A stretch of DNA of 64,000 bases from Epibacterium sp. Ofav1-8 (GTDB lineage Bacteria; Pseudomonadota; Alphaproteobacteria; Rhodobacterales; Rhodobacteraceae): the NCBI RefSeq assembly GCF_022348185.1, contig NZ_JAKRFD010000010.1, positions 1 through 64,000 on the forward strand. Reading direction: 5' to 3'. The position numbers were made by a program, and so were the translations under genes. Below are positions 1 through 8,696 of this stretch, one piece after another. The notes under the pieces were generated by a model, which saw only the letters and a program-made list of their open reading frames with translations, was not told where the DNA came from and made no database searches. Each line of letters begins with the position of its first letter. The stretch's first letter is position 1.

Positions 1-197
1 AGGAAGACCCCAACTCGCCCATCGCCGGCATGCCGGTTCTGGAGTGCTGGAAGGCGAAACAGGTGTTTGTCTCCAAACGCGGTCAGGGCACGGGGTATTC
101 TGGCATCGAGAACCCGCTGTTCTTCAAGGACAACACCCGCATGTTCTACGGCGACGCAAAACAATCCCTCAGCACGCTCCTCAACCTCATCGACTGA
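1..197 (+). CDS. pntB: NAD(P) transhydrogenase subunit beta, C-terminal end (partial)
   Basis: The reading frame is open from the left window edge to a TGA at 195-197 and gives the last 64 or so residues of a larger protein. The tail contains [18 protein letters not shown], an [17 protein letters not shown] stretch and [13 protein letters not shown]. This matches the end of the NADP(H)-binding domain III of membrane-bound proton-translocating transhydrogenase. In that family the conserved RS-x-GYAGVENELF and DNTMMLFGDAK segments contact NADP. PntB couples hydride transfer between NADH and NADP+ to proton movement across the inner membrane. pntA is expected just left of the window. A hairpin terminator follows 28 bases after the stop. 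Only the end is visible, so start and membrane segments cannot be judged. Confidence 0.9.
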   Translation, partial: EDPNSPIAGMPVLECWKAKQVFVSKRGQGTGYSGIENPLFFKDNTRMFYGDAKQSLSTLLNLID

Positions 198-224
198 ACG
201 ACGGGTGTGCTGACACGACACAGG

Positions 225-262
225 GGGCGCTCCGAACGGGGCGCCCTTCTTGCTTTCATCTT
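225..262 (+). terminator. Rho-independent terminator of pntB
   Basis: GGGCGCTCCG (225-234) pairs with CGGGGCGCCC (237-246) through one G-U pair and a very short loop. A T-rich stretch (ttcttgctttcatctttt) follows. It lies directly after the pntB stop and before the MerR promoter. Confidence 0.8.
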
Positions 263-312
263 TTCCATAAATATCTCGGGGGAGGCCCGTTCGGGCCGGG
301 GGCAGAGCCCCC
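251..312 (+). repeat. Dispersed intergenic repeat, copy 1
   Basis: The element reads TTTCATCTTTT, then ATAAATATCTCGGGGG, a short GC-rich inverted part (GGCCCG-TTCGGGCC), and ends with the hairpin GGGGGC-AGA-GCCCCC (298-312). Related copies occur at 32106-32142 in the same orientation and at 56497-56564 inverted. I recognise this as a dispersed intergenic element common in roseobacter genomes; the copy number in this genome cannot be seen here. Confidence 0.75.
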
Positions 313-336
313 AATCGCCCAGCCAGAAGAAATCGC

Positions 337-367
337 TTGTGCTGGAGTGCACTCCAGCACCTATGCT
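337..367 (+). promoter_or_regulatory. MerR-type promoter with long spacer and central palindrome
   Basis: A -35 element TTGTGC (337-342) and a -10 element TATGCT (362-367) are separated by 19 bp, the overlong spacer typical of MerR-regulated promoters. A perfect 22-bp palindrome fills it at 339-360 (arms GTGCTGGAGTG and CACTCCAGCAC). MerR proteins bind such palindromes and untwist the DNA to activate. The MerR gene starts 36 bases downstream, so the regulator very likely controls its own operon. Confidence 0.85.
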
Positions 368-402
368 GCCCGCGACTCATCACCACAACAGGGAGAGCGC
401 CC

Positions 403-783
403 ATGCGGATATCGCAGGTGGCCGCGAAGACCGGCCTCAGCATCGACACGCTGCGCTTTTACGAAAAGATCGGCCTGATCGAGCCACCGCCGCGCGACGG
501 GGCCGGGCGGCGCGACTACCCGGAGGAGGTGCTGGGCTGGATCCGCTTTCTGGCGCAGCTCAACGCCACCGGCATGAAGCAGGCCGACCGGGTCCGTTAT
601 GCCCGCCTGCGGGCCGAAGGCGCGGCCACGGTGCCGGAGCGCCGCCGCATGCTGGAAGCGCACCGCAGCCATATGCAGGCCCAGATGCAGGCGCTGGAGG
701 AAACACTGGCGCTGATGGATCGCAAGGTCGCGCTCTATCGGGACATGGAACACAAGCTGACACAGGAGAGTACAGATGTCTGA
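403..783 (+). CDS. MerR family transcriptional regulator
   Basis: This 126-residue protein begins with the MerR winged helix-turn-helix ([20 protein letters not shown], residues 2-21), followed by the wing ([15 protein letters not shown]) and a long C-terminal helix suited to an antiparallel dimer coiled coil (about residues 80-115). It contains no cysteine, so a thiol- or metal-sensing role like that of MerR or SoxR is unlikely; the ligand is unknown. The ATG at 403 was chosen because it gives the canonical N-terminus and has GGGAG 8 bases upstream; the longer frame from 337 would run through the promoter. The stop overlaps the start of the CMD-family gene by 8 bp, so the two are translationally coupled and probably controlled through the palindrome at 339-360. 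Confidence 0.9.
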   Translation: MRISQVAAKTGLSIDTLRFYEKIGLIEPPPRDGAGRRDYPEEVLGWIRFLAQLNATGMKQADRVRYARLRAEGAATVPERRRMLEAHRSHMQAQMQALEETLALMDRKVALYRDMEHKLTQESTDV

Positions 784-1153
784 CGCATTGGAGCAGGGCC
801 GCGCCCTCTTGGCCGACATGAACCCGGGGCTGGAGGCGGCGCTGGCGGAGACCTACGACGCCCATGTGCCCGACATGGCGGAGAGCCTGGTGGAATGGGC
901 CTATGGCCGCCACTACGCACGCTCCGGGCTCGATCACAAGACCCGGCAGCTCTGTACCGTGGCGGCCCTGACGGCGCTGGGGGGACAGACCGCACCGCAG
1001 CTCAAGGTCAATATCCGCCACACCTTGGCCACCGGCGCGAGCCAGCAGGAGATCCTGGAGGTGATCTGGCAGATGGCCGTTTATGGCGGCATGCCCGCCG
1101 CAATCAACGGGCTGAATGCCGCAATCGAGGTGTTCGAGGCCGGGGCCGCCTGA
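776..1153 (+). CDS. Carboxymuconolactone decarboxylase (CMD) family protein
   Basis: This 125-residue all-helical protein has the CMD/AhpD fold signature: a [17 protein letters not shown] helix around residues 54-70, then [19 protein letters not shown] and a final AAINGLNAA helix. There is a single cysteine and no CxxC pair, so it lacks the AhpD peroxidase-type redox centre. It resembles the small CMD proteins often regulated by and encoded with a MerR-family regulator. Its ATG lies inside the merR stop region (8-bp overlap). The substrate is not deducible; possibilities include detoxification of an aldehyde or aromatic intermediate. A second, different CMD-family gene sits inside the nuo operon at 46712-47122. 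Confidence 0.85.
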   Translation: MSDALEQGRALLADMNPGLEAALAETYDAHVPDMAESLVEWAYGRHYARSGLDHKTRQLCTVAALTALGGQTAPQLKVNIRHTLATGASQQEILEVIWQMAVYGGMPAAINGLNAAIEVFEAGAA

Positions 1154-1256
1154 TCTGTATACCGTTGCATCCCGCTAAGTCATTGAATGCCATGAAAAAC
1201 TTTACAAAGGGCGGTGATCCTGACTAGGGTCTGGAAACTCGTTCCGGAAGGTTGCC

Positions 1257-2537
1257 ATGGCTGCAATAGAAGATCACCCGCTGCGCTACCAGCTTGCCAA
1301 TGAGCTGCATGCGCGCCCGTTTCCGACCATCCCGGTGCCCGCCACCGTGGCCTATCTGGCGGTGAAACAGCCCAAGGAAGCGGTGCACCGGGACCGGATG
1401 GCGGATCTTCAGCATCTGAAGGATCTGCTGGATCGGCACGGGGCCCCGCATCCGCAACCGGGGGCGACGCATCATACGGCGCAGCTGGGGCGCCATACCC
1501 TCAAATGGGAGCAACACACGGAGTTTGTGTCCTACACGCTGCACGGGGAGGGCGTCAGCGACCGCGCCTTTGATCCGCAGGACTTCGATCTGTTCCCGCC
1601 CGATTGGCTGGCGCAGGCCCCGGGGCAGCGGGTGACCTCGGCGCTGATCCGCATCGTGCCGCGCCCGCCGCAGGAGCAGATCAAGAAGAAAGTGCACGAC
1701 TGGTTTGTGCCCGAAAGCCTCGCCATGGCCTCGGTTCTGGATGACAACGCGGTGGTGGCGGGCGATTTCCGCATCGACCCGGCGGGCCATGCGCGCTTTG
1801 CGCTTTTCATCAATGCCGAGACCGGCCCGCAGCGGGTGGGGCGCGTGGTGCAGCGGATCTGCGAGATCGAGACCTATCGCGCCATGTCGATGCTCGGGTT
1901 CTCGCGGGCACGGGGGCTTACGCCGACGATCAGCGCCATGGATGCCTCCCTGTCGGAGATGATGGGCGAGATGACCCGTGGCCATGTGCCGGCGGAGCAG
2001 ACCTTGTCCCAGCTCCTGACGATCTCGGCGGAGCTGGAGGCGATGGCGGCGCAATCGGCGTTTCGGTTCGGCGCGACGGGGGCCTATGAGGCGCTGGTCA
2101 ATCAGCGCATCGCCCTGTTGCGCGAACAGCGGTTCGAGGGGTTTCAGACCATGGCGGAATTCATGCTGCGCCGGTTCGAGCCCGCGATGCGCACGGTGCA
2201 GTCCAGCGAGAAGCGACTGGCGGTGCTGGCCGACAGGGCGCGGCGGGCAGGGGAGCTGCTGCGGACCCGGGTCGATGTGGAACGCTCGGCGCAGAACCAA
2301 GCCCTGCTGGAGAGCATGGACCGCCGCGCGGATCTGCAATTGCGCTTGCAGCACACGGTCGAGGGGCTCTCGGTGGTGGCGATCAGCTATTACGCGGTGT
2401 CGCTTGCGGGTTATGCGCTCTATCCGCTGGGCAAGGCGCTGGATCTCAGCAAGGGCATGCTGACGGCGATCCTGACGCCGCTGGTGATTGGTGCGGTGTT
2501 CCTGGCGGTGCGCCGCATTCGCAAGAGCCTGCATTAG
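1257..2537 (+). CDS. DUF3422 family membrane-anchored protein
   Basis: This 426-residue protein opens with HPLRYQLANELHARPFPTI, the hallmark N-terminus of DUF3422 proteins of alpha- and betaproteobacteria. A long soluble region with predicted helices follows (for example the AEQTLSQLLTISAELEAM region). Two hydrophobic segments lie near the C-terminus (about residues 372-392 and 402-418), followed by a basic RRIRKSLH tail. It is therefore a C-terminally anchored inner-membrane protein of unknown function. The ATG at 1257 follows GGAAGG at a good distance. A bidirectional terminator follows. It stands alone, convergent with the peptide permease operon. Confidence 0.85.
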   Translation: MAAIEDHPLRYQLANELHARPFPTIPVPATVAYLAVKQPKEAVHRDRMADLQHLKDLLDRHGAPHPQPGATHHTAQLGRHTLKWEQHTEFVSYTLHGEGVSDRAFDPQDFDLFPPDWLAQAPGQRVTSALIRIVPRPPQEQIKKKVHDWFVPESLAMASVLDDNAVVAGDFRIDPAGHARFALFINAETGPQRVGRVVQRICEIETYRAMSMLGFSRARGLTPTISAMDASLSEMMGEMTRGHVPAEQTLSQLLTISAELEAMAAQSAFRFGATGAYEALVNQRIALLREQRFEGFQTMAEFMLRRFEPAMRTVQSSEKRLAVLADRARRAGELLRTRVDVERSAQNQALLESMDRRADLQLRLQHTVEGLSVVAISYYAVSLAGYALYPLGKALDLSKGMLTAILTPLVIGAVFLAVRRIRKSLH

Positions 2538-2570
2538 AAAACGGATGTCCGCCCCTTGAGGTTGAAATCA

Positions 2571-2598
2571 AAAAGGCCGCCTCATCGGGCGGCCTTTT
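2571..2598. terminator. Bidirectional terminator between DUF3422 gene and peptide permease
   Basis: AAAAGGCCGCC (2571-2581) pairs perfectly with GGCGGCCTTTT (2588-2598). The A-tract and T-tract allow termination from both sides between two convergent genes. Confidence 0.9.
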
Positions 2599-2615
2599 CG
2601 ACTGTTAATAGTGCC

Positions 2616-3608
2616 TCAGCGGCCCCGAATGCGTGGGTCCAATGCATCGCGCAGGCCGTCGCCGAGGTAGTTCACCGACAGCACCGTCAGCGAGATCAGG
2701 ATACCGGGCCAGACCACACGCTCCGGGAACAGGGTCATCCGGTCCACCGCATCATTCAGCAGCCGGCCCCAGGTCGGGAAATCCGGCGGGAAGCCAAAGC
2801 CGAGGAACGACAGCGCCGACTCGGTGATGATCGCGGTGGCGATCCCGAGCGTGGCCGAGACCATGATCGGCGACAGCACGTTCGGCAGGATGTGGCGCGC
2901 GATGATATTGCCCGGCTTGGTGCCGATGGAGCGCGCCGCGAGCACGAACTCGCGTTCCTTGATCGCCAGCACATCGCCGCGCACGATCCGCGCGGTCGGC
3001 ATCCAGGAGGTGATCCCGATCAGGCAGACGATCAGTACAAAGATGCCGCCTTCGGGGCCGATGGATTGCGACAGGCTCTCGCGGAACAGCACCGCCGCCA
3101 CCAGGATCATCGGCAACAGGGGCAGGGCGAGGAACAGGTCGGTCAACCGCATCAGGAGGCCGTCGAGCTTTTTGAAATAGCCCGCCAGCACCCCGATCAG
3201 GCTGCCGAGGATCAGCGCCAGGATCATCGCCGCCATGCCCACCGCCAGCGAGACGCGACCGCCGAACATCAGCCGCGCCAGCGTGTCACGACCGAGGTTG
3301 TCGGTGCCCAGCGGATAGGCCCAGTCCATCTTGGCCGAGGGGTCCCACAGCGCGTGATAGATCGGGCGCATGTCGCGCAGGGTGATGAAGTCGCGGCCCG
3401 TGGGCACGAATTTTGCATCGTTCCAGTAGACGAACGGGCCCACCACCACACCAAGCACGATGAGCAGGAACAGGCAGCCGCCAAACAGTGCCCCGCGGTG
3501 GGATTTGAACTGGTCCCAGATGTCGCGCCACTGGCTGCGCGGCGGGGTCGAAAGCTCCTCCTGCACGCTGGAATGCTGCAGGGTCTTGTCTTTTGCAGCG
3601 TCAGTCAT
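2616..3608 (-). CDS. Peptide/nickel ABC transporter permease, DppC/OppC type
   Basis: This inner-membrane permease of 330 residues has a cytoplasmic N-terminus, a first membrane helix (FGGCLFLLIVLGVVVGPFVY), the GTDNLGRDTLARLMFGGR motif (about residues 101-118) and the EAA loop that contacts the ATPase (EFVLAARSIGTKPGNII, about 218). It ends in GDGLRDALDPRIRGR, typical of OppC/DppC. The start at 3608 is preferred over an upstream ATG because translation then overlaps the OppB-type stop by 8 bp, as usual for such pairs. It forms the translocation channel with the upstream OppB-type permease. The cognate binding protein is upstream on the same strand, and the ATPase diverges at 6873. Confidence 0.93.
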   Translation of the reverse strand: MTDAAKDKTLQHSSVQEELSTPPRSQWRDIWDQFKSHRGALFGGCLFLLIVLGVVVGPFVYWNDAKFVPTGRDFITLRDMRPIYHALWDPSAKMDWAYPLGTDNLGRDTLARLMFGGRVSLAVGMAAMILALILGSLIGVLAGYFKKLDGLLMRLTDLFLALPLLPMILVAAVLFRESLSQSIGPEGGIFVLIVCLIGITSWMPTARIVRGDVLAIKEREFVLAARSIGTKPGNIIARHILPNVLSPIMVSATLGIATAIITESALSFLGFGFPPDFPTWGRLLNDAVDRMTLFPERVVWPGILISLTVLSVNYLGDGLRDALDPRIRGR

Positions 3609-4608
3609 AGCGGATCCTCGGGTCGAGAATGCCATAGAGCACATCGGCGATCAGGTTGAACAGCACGATGAGCACGGCAAAGATGAAGGTCAGGGTTTGC
3701 ACCATGGGCAGGTCGTTGGCCTGGATGGCGCCGATCAGGAGCTGGCCGATGCCATTCACCTTGAACACCTGTTCGGTGATGATGGCGCCGCCAAAGATCG
3801 CGGGAATCCCCAGCGCGATCACGGTCACGACCGGGATCATGGAGTTGCGCAGCACATGCACCATGACCACGACATACTCGCCCAGACCCTTGGCCCGCGC
3901 GGTGCGCACGTAATCCTGGTTGAGGTTGTCGAGCATCGAGGCGCGCATGAAGCGGCTGAGCTGTGCGGTGATCTGCAGCGCAAGCACCATCACCGGCATC
4001 ACCATCTGCTGCAGCTGTTTCACGAAGGTCTCCCAGCTGGTGACCTCCAGCGTGGTGTCATAGATCGACGGGAACCAGCCCAGCTGCACCGAGAAGATCA
4101 CGATCACCAGCACGCCGGAAAAGAACGGCGGCACGGAAAAGCCCACCATCGACACGAAGGTGCCGAGCTGGTCGAACCAGCTGTACTGGCGATAGGCCGA
4201 ATAGATGCCGATCGGCAGCGCGATCAGGATCGCGACGATATAGGCGGTGCCCACAACCCAGAGGGTCTGCGGCAGGCGCTGCACCACGATGTCCATCACC
4301 GGCGAGCGGGTCTGCCAGGAGATCACACGCAGGTCACCTGCGGAAAAGGACGTGCCGAAGATATGATCGACCAGAACCTGCGGTTCGATCCAGAAGAACT
4401 GCACGATCCACTTCCAGAACCGGATGTGGACGGGCTCGCCAAGGCCGAGGGCGATGCGCATCTTCTCTTTCACTTCGGGGGGAACGGTCAGGGGAACCTG
4501 CGCCATCGGATCGCCGGGGGCGAGTTCCAGGAGCAGGAAGATCACGAGACTGATGAACAGCAGCGTCGGCACTGCGAGGATCAGCCGTCGGATGGTAAAA
4601 GTCAGCAT
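3601..4608 (-). CDS. Peptide/nickel ABC transporter permease, DppB/OppB type
   Basis: This permease has 335 residues. The N-terminal FTIRRLILAVPTLLFISL helix and the following LELAPGDPM are diagnostic of OppB/DppB permeases. The EAA loop reads DYVRTARAKGLGEYVVV and the protein ends ADVLYGILDPRIRYD. It pairs with the DppC-type protein encoded downstream (8-bp overlap) to form the membrane channel of a peptide importer. The substrate (di-, tri- or oligopeptide) cannot be told from the permeases alone. A 198-bp gap with a strong hairpin separates it from the binding-protein gene. The permease pair is probably transcribed at a lower level by read-through. Confidence 0.93.
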   Translation of the reverse strand: MLTFTIRRLILAVPTLLFISLVIFLLLELAPGDPMAQVPLTVPPEVKEKMRIALGLGEPVHIRFWKWIVQFFWIEPQVLVDHIFGTSFSAGDLRVISWQTRSPVMDIVVQRLPQTLWVVGTAYIVAILIALPIGIYSAYRQYSWFDQLGTFVSMVGFSVPPFFSGVLVIVIFSVQLGWFPSIYDTTLEVTSWETFVKQLQQMVMPVMVLALQITAQLSRFMRASMLDNLNQDYVRTARAKGLGEYVVVMVHVLRNSMIPVVTVIALGIPAIFGGAIITEQVFKVNGIGQLLIGAIQANDLPMVQTLTFIFAVLIVLFNLIADVLYGILDPRIRYD

Positions 4609-4760
4609 CAGCCGGGCGCCTTTGCAATTGAGTTTGTCGAGAGGTCCGCGTCTGCCTTGCCCCAGCGGGGCGGGGTGCGCGTCATGCCGGGTCTCTTAAG
4701 TCAACTCCGACGTGACAACAATGCCGGATTGGGTTGAGAAACGGTAACGCGAAAACCAGT

Positions 4761-4786
4761 GGGCCCCGGTACGATGTCCGGGGCCC
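4761..4786. terminator. Strong hairpin between binding-protein gene and permeases
   Basis: GGGCCCCGG (4761-4769) and CCGGGGCCC (4778-4786) form a perfect 9-bp stem about 20 bases after the binding-protein stop. No T-tract follows on the minus strand (actggttttcgc). It looks like an attenuating or mRNA-stabilising hairpin that would make the binding protein more abundant than the permeases. Confidence 0.6.
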
Positions 4787-4806
4787 TGTTGACTGCGGAT
4801 GAGCGC

Positions 4807-6504
4807 TTATTCGGCGCGGTACCAGTCTGCTGCGTTCCACAGCTCGCTGTCCCACACGTTCAGGTCAACACCGCCGAGGGTGTTGGAATGTGCGGACAGA
4901 CGGCCACGGTGCACCAGCGGGATCATGCCGCCTTTTTCGAACACGATGGTGTTCAGCTTCTGACCGATCTCGATCCGCTTTGCCATGTCGGCGGTCTGGG
5001 TCAGCTCCTTGTGCAGGGCGTCGAATTCTTCGTCGCAGAAGCGGGAGATGTTCTCACCCTGCCACTGGGACGCCGGAGTCGGTGCCTTGTCGCACAGGCC
5101 GTTGCCGAAGTAGGACTGCGGGTCGGTGCCATTGAAGGTGTTGGCGTACATTTCAACGTCCGCATAGAACTTCTGGAAGGTGTCCGGGGAGCCCGGGTCG
5201 CCGCCGAAGAACACGGAGGAGTTGATGTTGCGCAGTTCGGTTTCGATGCCGATCTCGCTCCACCACTGTTTGATCAGCGCCTGGAAGTCCTGACGGACGG
5301 CGTTGGTCGAGGTCTGGTAGAGGATCTTCAGCGGAACACCGTCTTTTTCGCGGATGCCGTCGCCGTCGGTGTCAACGATACCTGCCTGGTCGAGCAGGGC
5401 GTTTGCACCGGCGATGTCCTGAGTGTCACAGCCTTCGGGATTGATCGCAAAGGCTTCGGGGGCCGGAACCCAGGAGCAGGACACACGACCGGCCTTGCCG
5501 TAGCCGATTTCAACCAGCAGCGGACGGTCGATGGCCATGGACATCGCCTTGTAGACCGCCGGGTCGGACAGGAACGGGTGCGGACGGATCACCGAACGCT
5601 CTTCCGGGCCGAGATCCGGAGAGGGGTTGGTGTTGTTGAGCATGATGCGCTCCAGCAGCGGACCAAAGCCCGCAACGGCCTTGCCTTTGCCGCCGGCTTC
5701 CATCTGCGAGATGACATCAGGTGCCAGCTGCAGGTTCCAGGCATAGTCGAACTCGCCGGTTTCCATCACGGCACGGCCGGCTGCGGTCGCATCGCCGCCA
5801 CCTTTGAACAGGACCTTTGCAAAGGCGGGCTTTGCCGGGTCACGATAGTTCGGGTTCGCGGAGAGGGTGATCACGTCGTTCGGCTTGAACTCGTCGACCA
5901 CGAAGGGGCCGGTGCCGATCGGGCTGAAGTTCGCTTCGGTACATTCCGGGGCCTTGGCACCGAGGCAGTCCGCGAACTGGGCGGCCTGAATGATCGGGCT
6001 CTCGCCACCGACGAAGGGACCGTAGGGGAAGGGCGTTGCCTCTTCGAAGGTCACGACGATGGTGCTGTCGTCCGGGGTTTCAACGGAGGTCACGCCTTCG
6101 AACTTGGTCACCTGCGCGCAGCCGCCCTCGGGGTGGGTGCAGTAGTCATAGGTGAATTTCACATCGGCAGAGGTAAGATCGGAGCCGTCGGACCATTTGA
6201 TCCCGGGCTTCAGCTTCCAGGTGATCTGGGTCAGGTCTTCGCTCACGCCGCCGTTCTCGACGGTGGGGACCTCTTCGACCAGCCACGGCACCATCTCGCC
6301 AGAGGCGTTGTAGCGCGCCAGCGGCTCGATCACGAGCGAGGCCGCTTCCACGTCCTTGGTGCCGCCGGACAGGAACGGGTTCATGATGGACGGGGCTTGC
6401 CAATAGATGATGTTGACCTGGCCGTCCGAGCCACGCTCGGCAAAGGCAGCCGGGGCGAAGGCGGCGGATGCCACAGCCCCCAGCAGAAGGGTTTTCAATG
6501 TCAT
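4807..6504 (-). CDS. Peptide ABC transporter substrate-binding protein (SBP family 5)
   Basis: This 565-residue periplasmic protein carries a clear Sec signal peptide (TLKTLLLGAVASAAFAPAAFA, cleavage about residue 22) and no lipobox. Family 5 features follow: VNIIYWQAPSIMNPFLSGG, LAPGIKW-type text (KLKPGIKWSDGSDLTSADV), later RVSCSWVPAPEAF and FPYGPFVGGESP. It captures peptides for the DppBC-type permeases. The start is supported by AAGGAG 8 bases upstream. The C-terminal half contains an acidic calcium-loop-like run DTDGDGIREKDG, which is common in this subfamily and may be structural. The gene diverges from the ATPase gene across 368 bp, so both arms may share regulation. Confidence 0.92.
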   Translation of the reverse strand: MTLKTLLLGAVASAAFAPAAFAERGSDGQVNIIYWQAPSIMNPFLSGGTKDVEAASLVIEPLARYNASGEMVPWLVEEVPTVENGGVSEDLTQITWKLKPGIKWSDGSDLTSADVKFTYDYCTHPEGGCAQVTKFEGVTSVETPDDSTIVVTFEEATPFPYGPFVGGESPIIQAAQFADCLGAKAPECTEANFSPIGTGPFVVDEFKPNDVITLSANPNYRDPAKPAFAKVLFKGGGDATAAGRAVMETGEFDYAWNLQLAPDVISQMEAGGKGKAVAGFGPLLERIMLNNTNPSPDLGPEERSVIRPHPFLSDPAVYKAMSMAIDRPLLVEIGYGKAGRVSCSWVPAPEAFAINPEGCDTQDIAGANALLDQAGIVDTDGDGIREKDGVPLKILYQTSTNAVRQDFQALIKQWWSEIGIETELRNINSSVFFGGDPGSPDTFQKFYADVEMYANTFNGTDPQSYFGNGLCDKAPTPASQWQGENISRFCDEEFDALHKELTQTADMAKRIEIGQKLNTIVFEKGGMIPLVHRGRLSAHSNTLGGVDLNVWDSELWNAADWYRAE

Positions 6505-6872
6505 TGCACTCTCCTTGTCGGAACCGACATAGTGTTTTTGTTGTACAGGTTACGCCTGTTAACGGCGCATCCCGTGCCCGCGCAAATCCTGCGCGGCGCA
6601 GTTTGGAATGTGCGTCCACCGCGGACGTATGGATGTCAGGAAAGCCCGAAAGCCGAAGCTCCGGATCTGCGGTCCGTTGTGTCGGACCTGTTTTCATAAC
6701 CCCCTGTCGCCTTTGGCGTTCACTGCCGGTATCGAAACAGAGTTTTCAGAAAATGCAAGACCTGCGTAACAGGAAATCCGTGCGGGGGTTTGACGCTACC
6801 GGTTGCATCGGCTTAGATCGCGCCCCAACAGGTACTGCTCCGGTGCCGCCAAAAAACAGACAGGATACGTGG
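6505..6872. promoter_or_regulatory. Divergent promoter region of the peptide transport locus
   Basis: This 368-bp gap has no gene. On the plus strand, TTGACG (6790-6795) and TTAGAT (6813-6818) with a 17-bp spacer are a plausible sigma-70 promoter for the ATPase gene, leaving a leader of about 50 bases. The minus-strand gene has a good AAGGAG site just before its ATG, but I found no clear -35/-10 pair. Short inverted repeats (CGTCC..GGACG near 6613) are present without a recognised operator. Confidence 0.5.
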
Positions 6873-8693
6873 ATGTTGGACCAGCCCATTGCTCAGATCA
6901 AAGGCCTCCGGGTCGAGTTCGAAACCAAGGACGGCCCGGTGGTCGGGGTTGAGAATGTTTCGTTTGACGTTACGGCCGGTGAAACATTGTGCATCGTGGG
7001 AGAGTCCGGATCGGGCAAATCTGTCTCCTCGCTCTCGCTGATGCGTCTGGTCGAATACGGCGGTGGCACCATTGCGGGTGGCGAATTGATGTTCGATCCG
7101 GGCGACGACAAGCCCATCGATCTGGCCAAGGCCGAGAGCGATCTGATGAAGCAGATTCGCGGAAATCAGATCGGGATGATTTTCCAGGAACCGATGACCG
7201 CGCTCAATCCGGTGTTCACCGTGGGCCGCCAGTTGACTGAAGGTCTGCGAATCCACAAGGGCATGACCAAAAAAGAGGCAGAAGCCCGCGCCATCGAGAT
7301 TCTGCGCGAGGTCCGCATCCCCGAGGCCGAGCGGCGGATGAAGCAATATCCGCATGAACTCTCTGGCGGCATGCGCCAGCGGGTGGTGATCGCCATGGCG
7401 ATGGCCTGCGAGCCGCGCCTGCTGATTGCGGATGAGCCCACAACCGCGCTCGACGTGACCATCCAGGCCGAAATTCTTGCGCTGATGGATCGTCTGAAGC
7501 GCGAAACCGGCACTGCCGTGATGTTCATCACCCACGATATGGCGGTGGTGGCGCAGATGGCCGACCGCGTGGTGGTCATGTATCGCGGCAACAAGGTCGA
7601 AGAGGGCACCGTCCACGAGATCTTTGAGAACCCGCAGCACGACTATACCAAGGCGCTGCTGGCGGCGGTTCCAAAACTCGGCGAGATGCGCGGCAAGGAC
7701 TACCCGGAGCCGATGAAGCTGATGGGCGTCGAACAGGCCGAGATCAAGCCGATCAAAGGCACCGATGAGGTGCTGTTGAACGTGGAAAACCTCGTCACCC
7801 GCTTTCCGGTGAAAGGGGGGCTGCTGCGCCGCACGGTGGCGCAGGTGCATGCGGTCGAGGATGTGTCGTTCAAGGTGTTCAAGGGTCAGACCCTGAGCCT
7901 TGTGGGGGAATCGGGCTGTGGCAAATCCACCTGTGGTCGGTCGCTCCTGCGGTTGGTGGAGCCCACCTCTGGCAAGATCGAATTCGAGGGCCGCGATGTC
8001 CTCGGCCTCAACCAGCGGGATCTGCACAAGGCGCGCCTGGATATGCAGATGATCTTTCAGGATCCCTTTGCCTCGCTCAATCCGCAGATGCAGCTGATGG
8101 ATCAGGTCGCAGAGCCGATGAAGAACTACAACATCGCCTCCGGCTCTGAAATTCAGGACCGGGTGGCGGCCCTGTTTGATCGGGTGCATCTGCCGCGCAG
8201 CTTCATGCGTCGCTTCCCGCACGAGATGTCCGGTGGCCAGCGTCAGCGGATCGCGATCGCCCGCGCCCTCGCACTAAACCCGAAATTGATCGTCGCGGAT
8301 GAGGCCGTTTCGGCGCTGGACGTGTCGGTGCAGGCGCAGGTTCTGAACCTGATGATGGAATTGCAGGCCGATCTGGAGCTGTCGTTCCTGTTCATCAGCC
8401 ACGACATGGCGGTGGTGGAGCGCGTCAGCCATCAGGTCGGCGTGATGTATCTGGGGCGTCTGGTTGAAATCGGCCCGCGGGCGCGGGTGTTCGAAAACCC
8501 CGCCCATGCCTATACGCAGGCGCTGATGAAGGCGGTACCGATCGCCGACCCAAACCAGCGCAAGAGCGAGAAGGATCTGAACTTCAAGCCGATCCCGTCG
8601 CCGATCCACGATATGAGCTACACGCCCGAGCCTTCGGACTACGTGGAGGTGGAGCCGGGCCATTTTGTGCTGATGACCGATTCCGGGTACTGA
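6873..8693 (+). CDS. Peptide ABC transporter, double ATP-binding protein (DppD-DppF fusion type)
   Basis: This 606-residue protein contains two complete ABC ATPase domains. Domain 1 has Walker A GESGSGKS (43-50), signature [10 protein letters not shown] and Walker [13 protein letters not shown]. Domain 2 has [25 protein letters not shown] and [12 protein letters not shown], and then the oligopeptide-transporter C-terminal region ([16 protein letters not shown]). Such fused OppD/OppF-like ATPases energise peptide importers as a single chain. The frame stays open upstream to 6468, but the ATG at 6873 gives the canonical start ([16 protein letters not shown]) and places the gene after the promoter. 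ArgE follows after 3 bp, so uptake and hydrolysis are co-transcribed. Confidence 0.93.
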   Translation: MLDQPIAQIKGLRVEFETKDGPVVGVENVSFDVTAGETLCIVGESGSGKSVSSLSLMRLVEYGGGTIAGGELMFDPGDDKPIDLAKAESDLMKQIRGNQIGMIFQEPMTALNPVFTVGRQLTEGLRIHKGMTKKEAEARAIEILREVRIPEAERRMKQYPHELSGGMRQRVVIAMAMACEPRLLIADEPTTALDVTIQAEILALMDRLKRETGTAVMFITHDMAVVAQMADRVVVMYRGNKVEEGTVHEIFENPQHDYTKALLAAVPKLGEMRGKDYPEPMKLMGVEQAEIKPIKGTDEVLLNVENLVTRFPVKGGLLRRTVAQVHAVEDVSFKVFKGQTLSLVGESGCGKSTCGRSLLRLVEPTSGKIEFEGRDVLGLNQRDLHKARLDMQMIFQDPFASLNPQMQLMDQVAEPMKNYNIASGSEIQDRVAALFDRVHLPRSFMRRFPHEMSGGQRQRIAIARALALNPKLIVADEAVSALDVSVQAQVLNLMMELQADLELSFLFISHDMAVVERVSHQVGVMYLGRLVEIGPRARVFENPAHAYTQALMKAVPIADPNQRKSEKDLNFKPIPSPIHDMSYTPEPSDYVEVEPGHFVLMTDSGY

Positions 8694-8696
8694 GGC

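Noticed and set aside
44-478. Long plus-strand frame across the pntB end and MerR promoter
   Set aside because: It is out of frame with the clear pntB tail and the MerR start, and its translation is GC-shadow text without any domain.
2556-3659. Plus-strand frame opposite the DppC-type permease
   Set aside because: Antisense shadow: the His/Gln/Arg-rich composition is typical of the reverse complement of GC-rich membrane genes, and the minus strand is a textbook permease.
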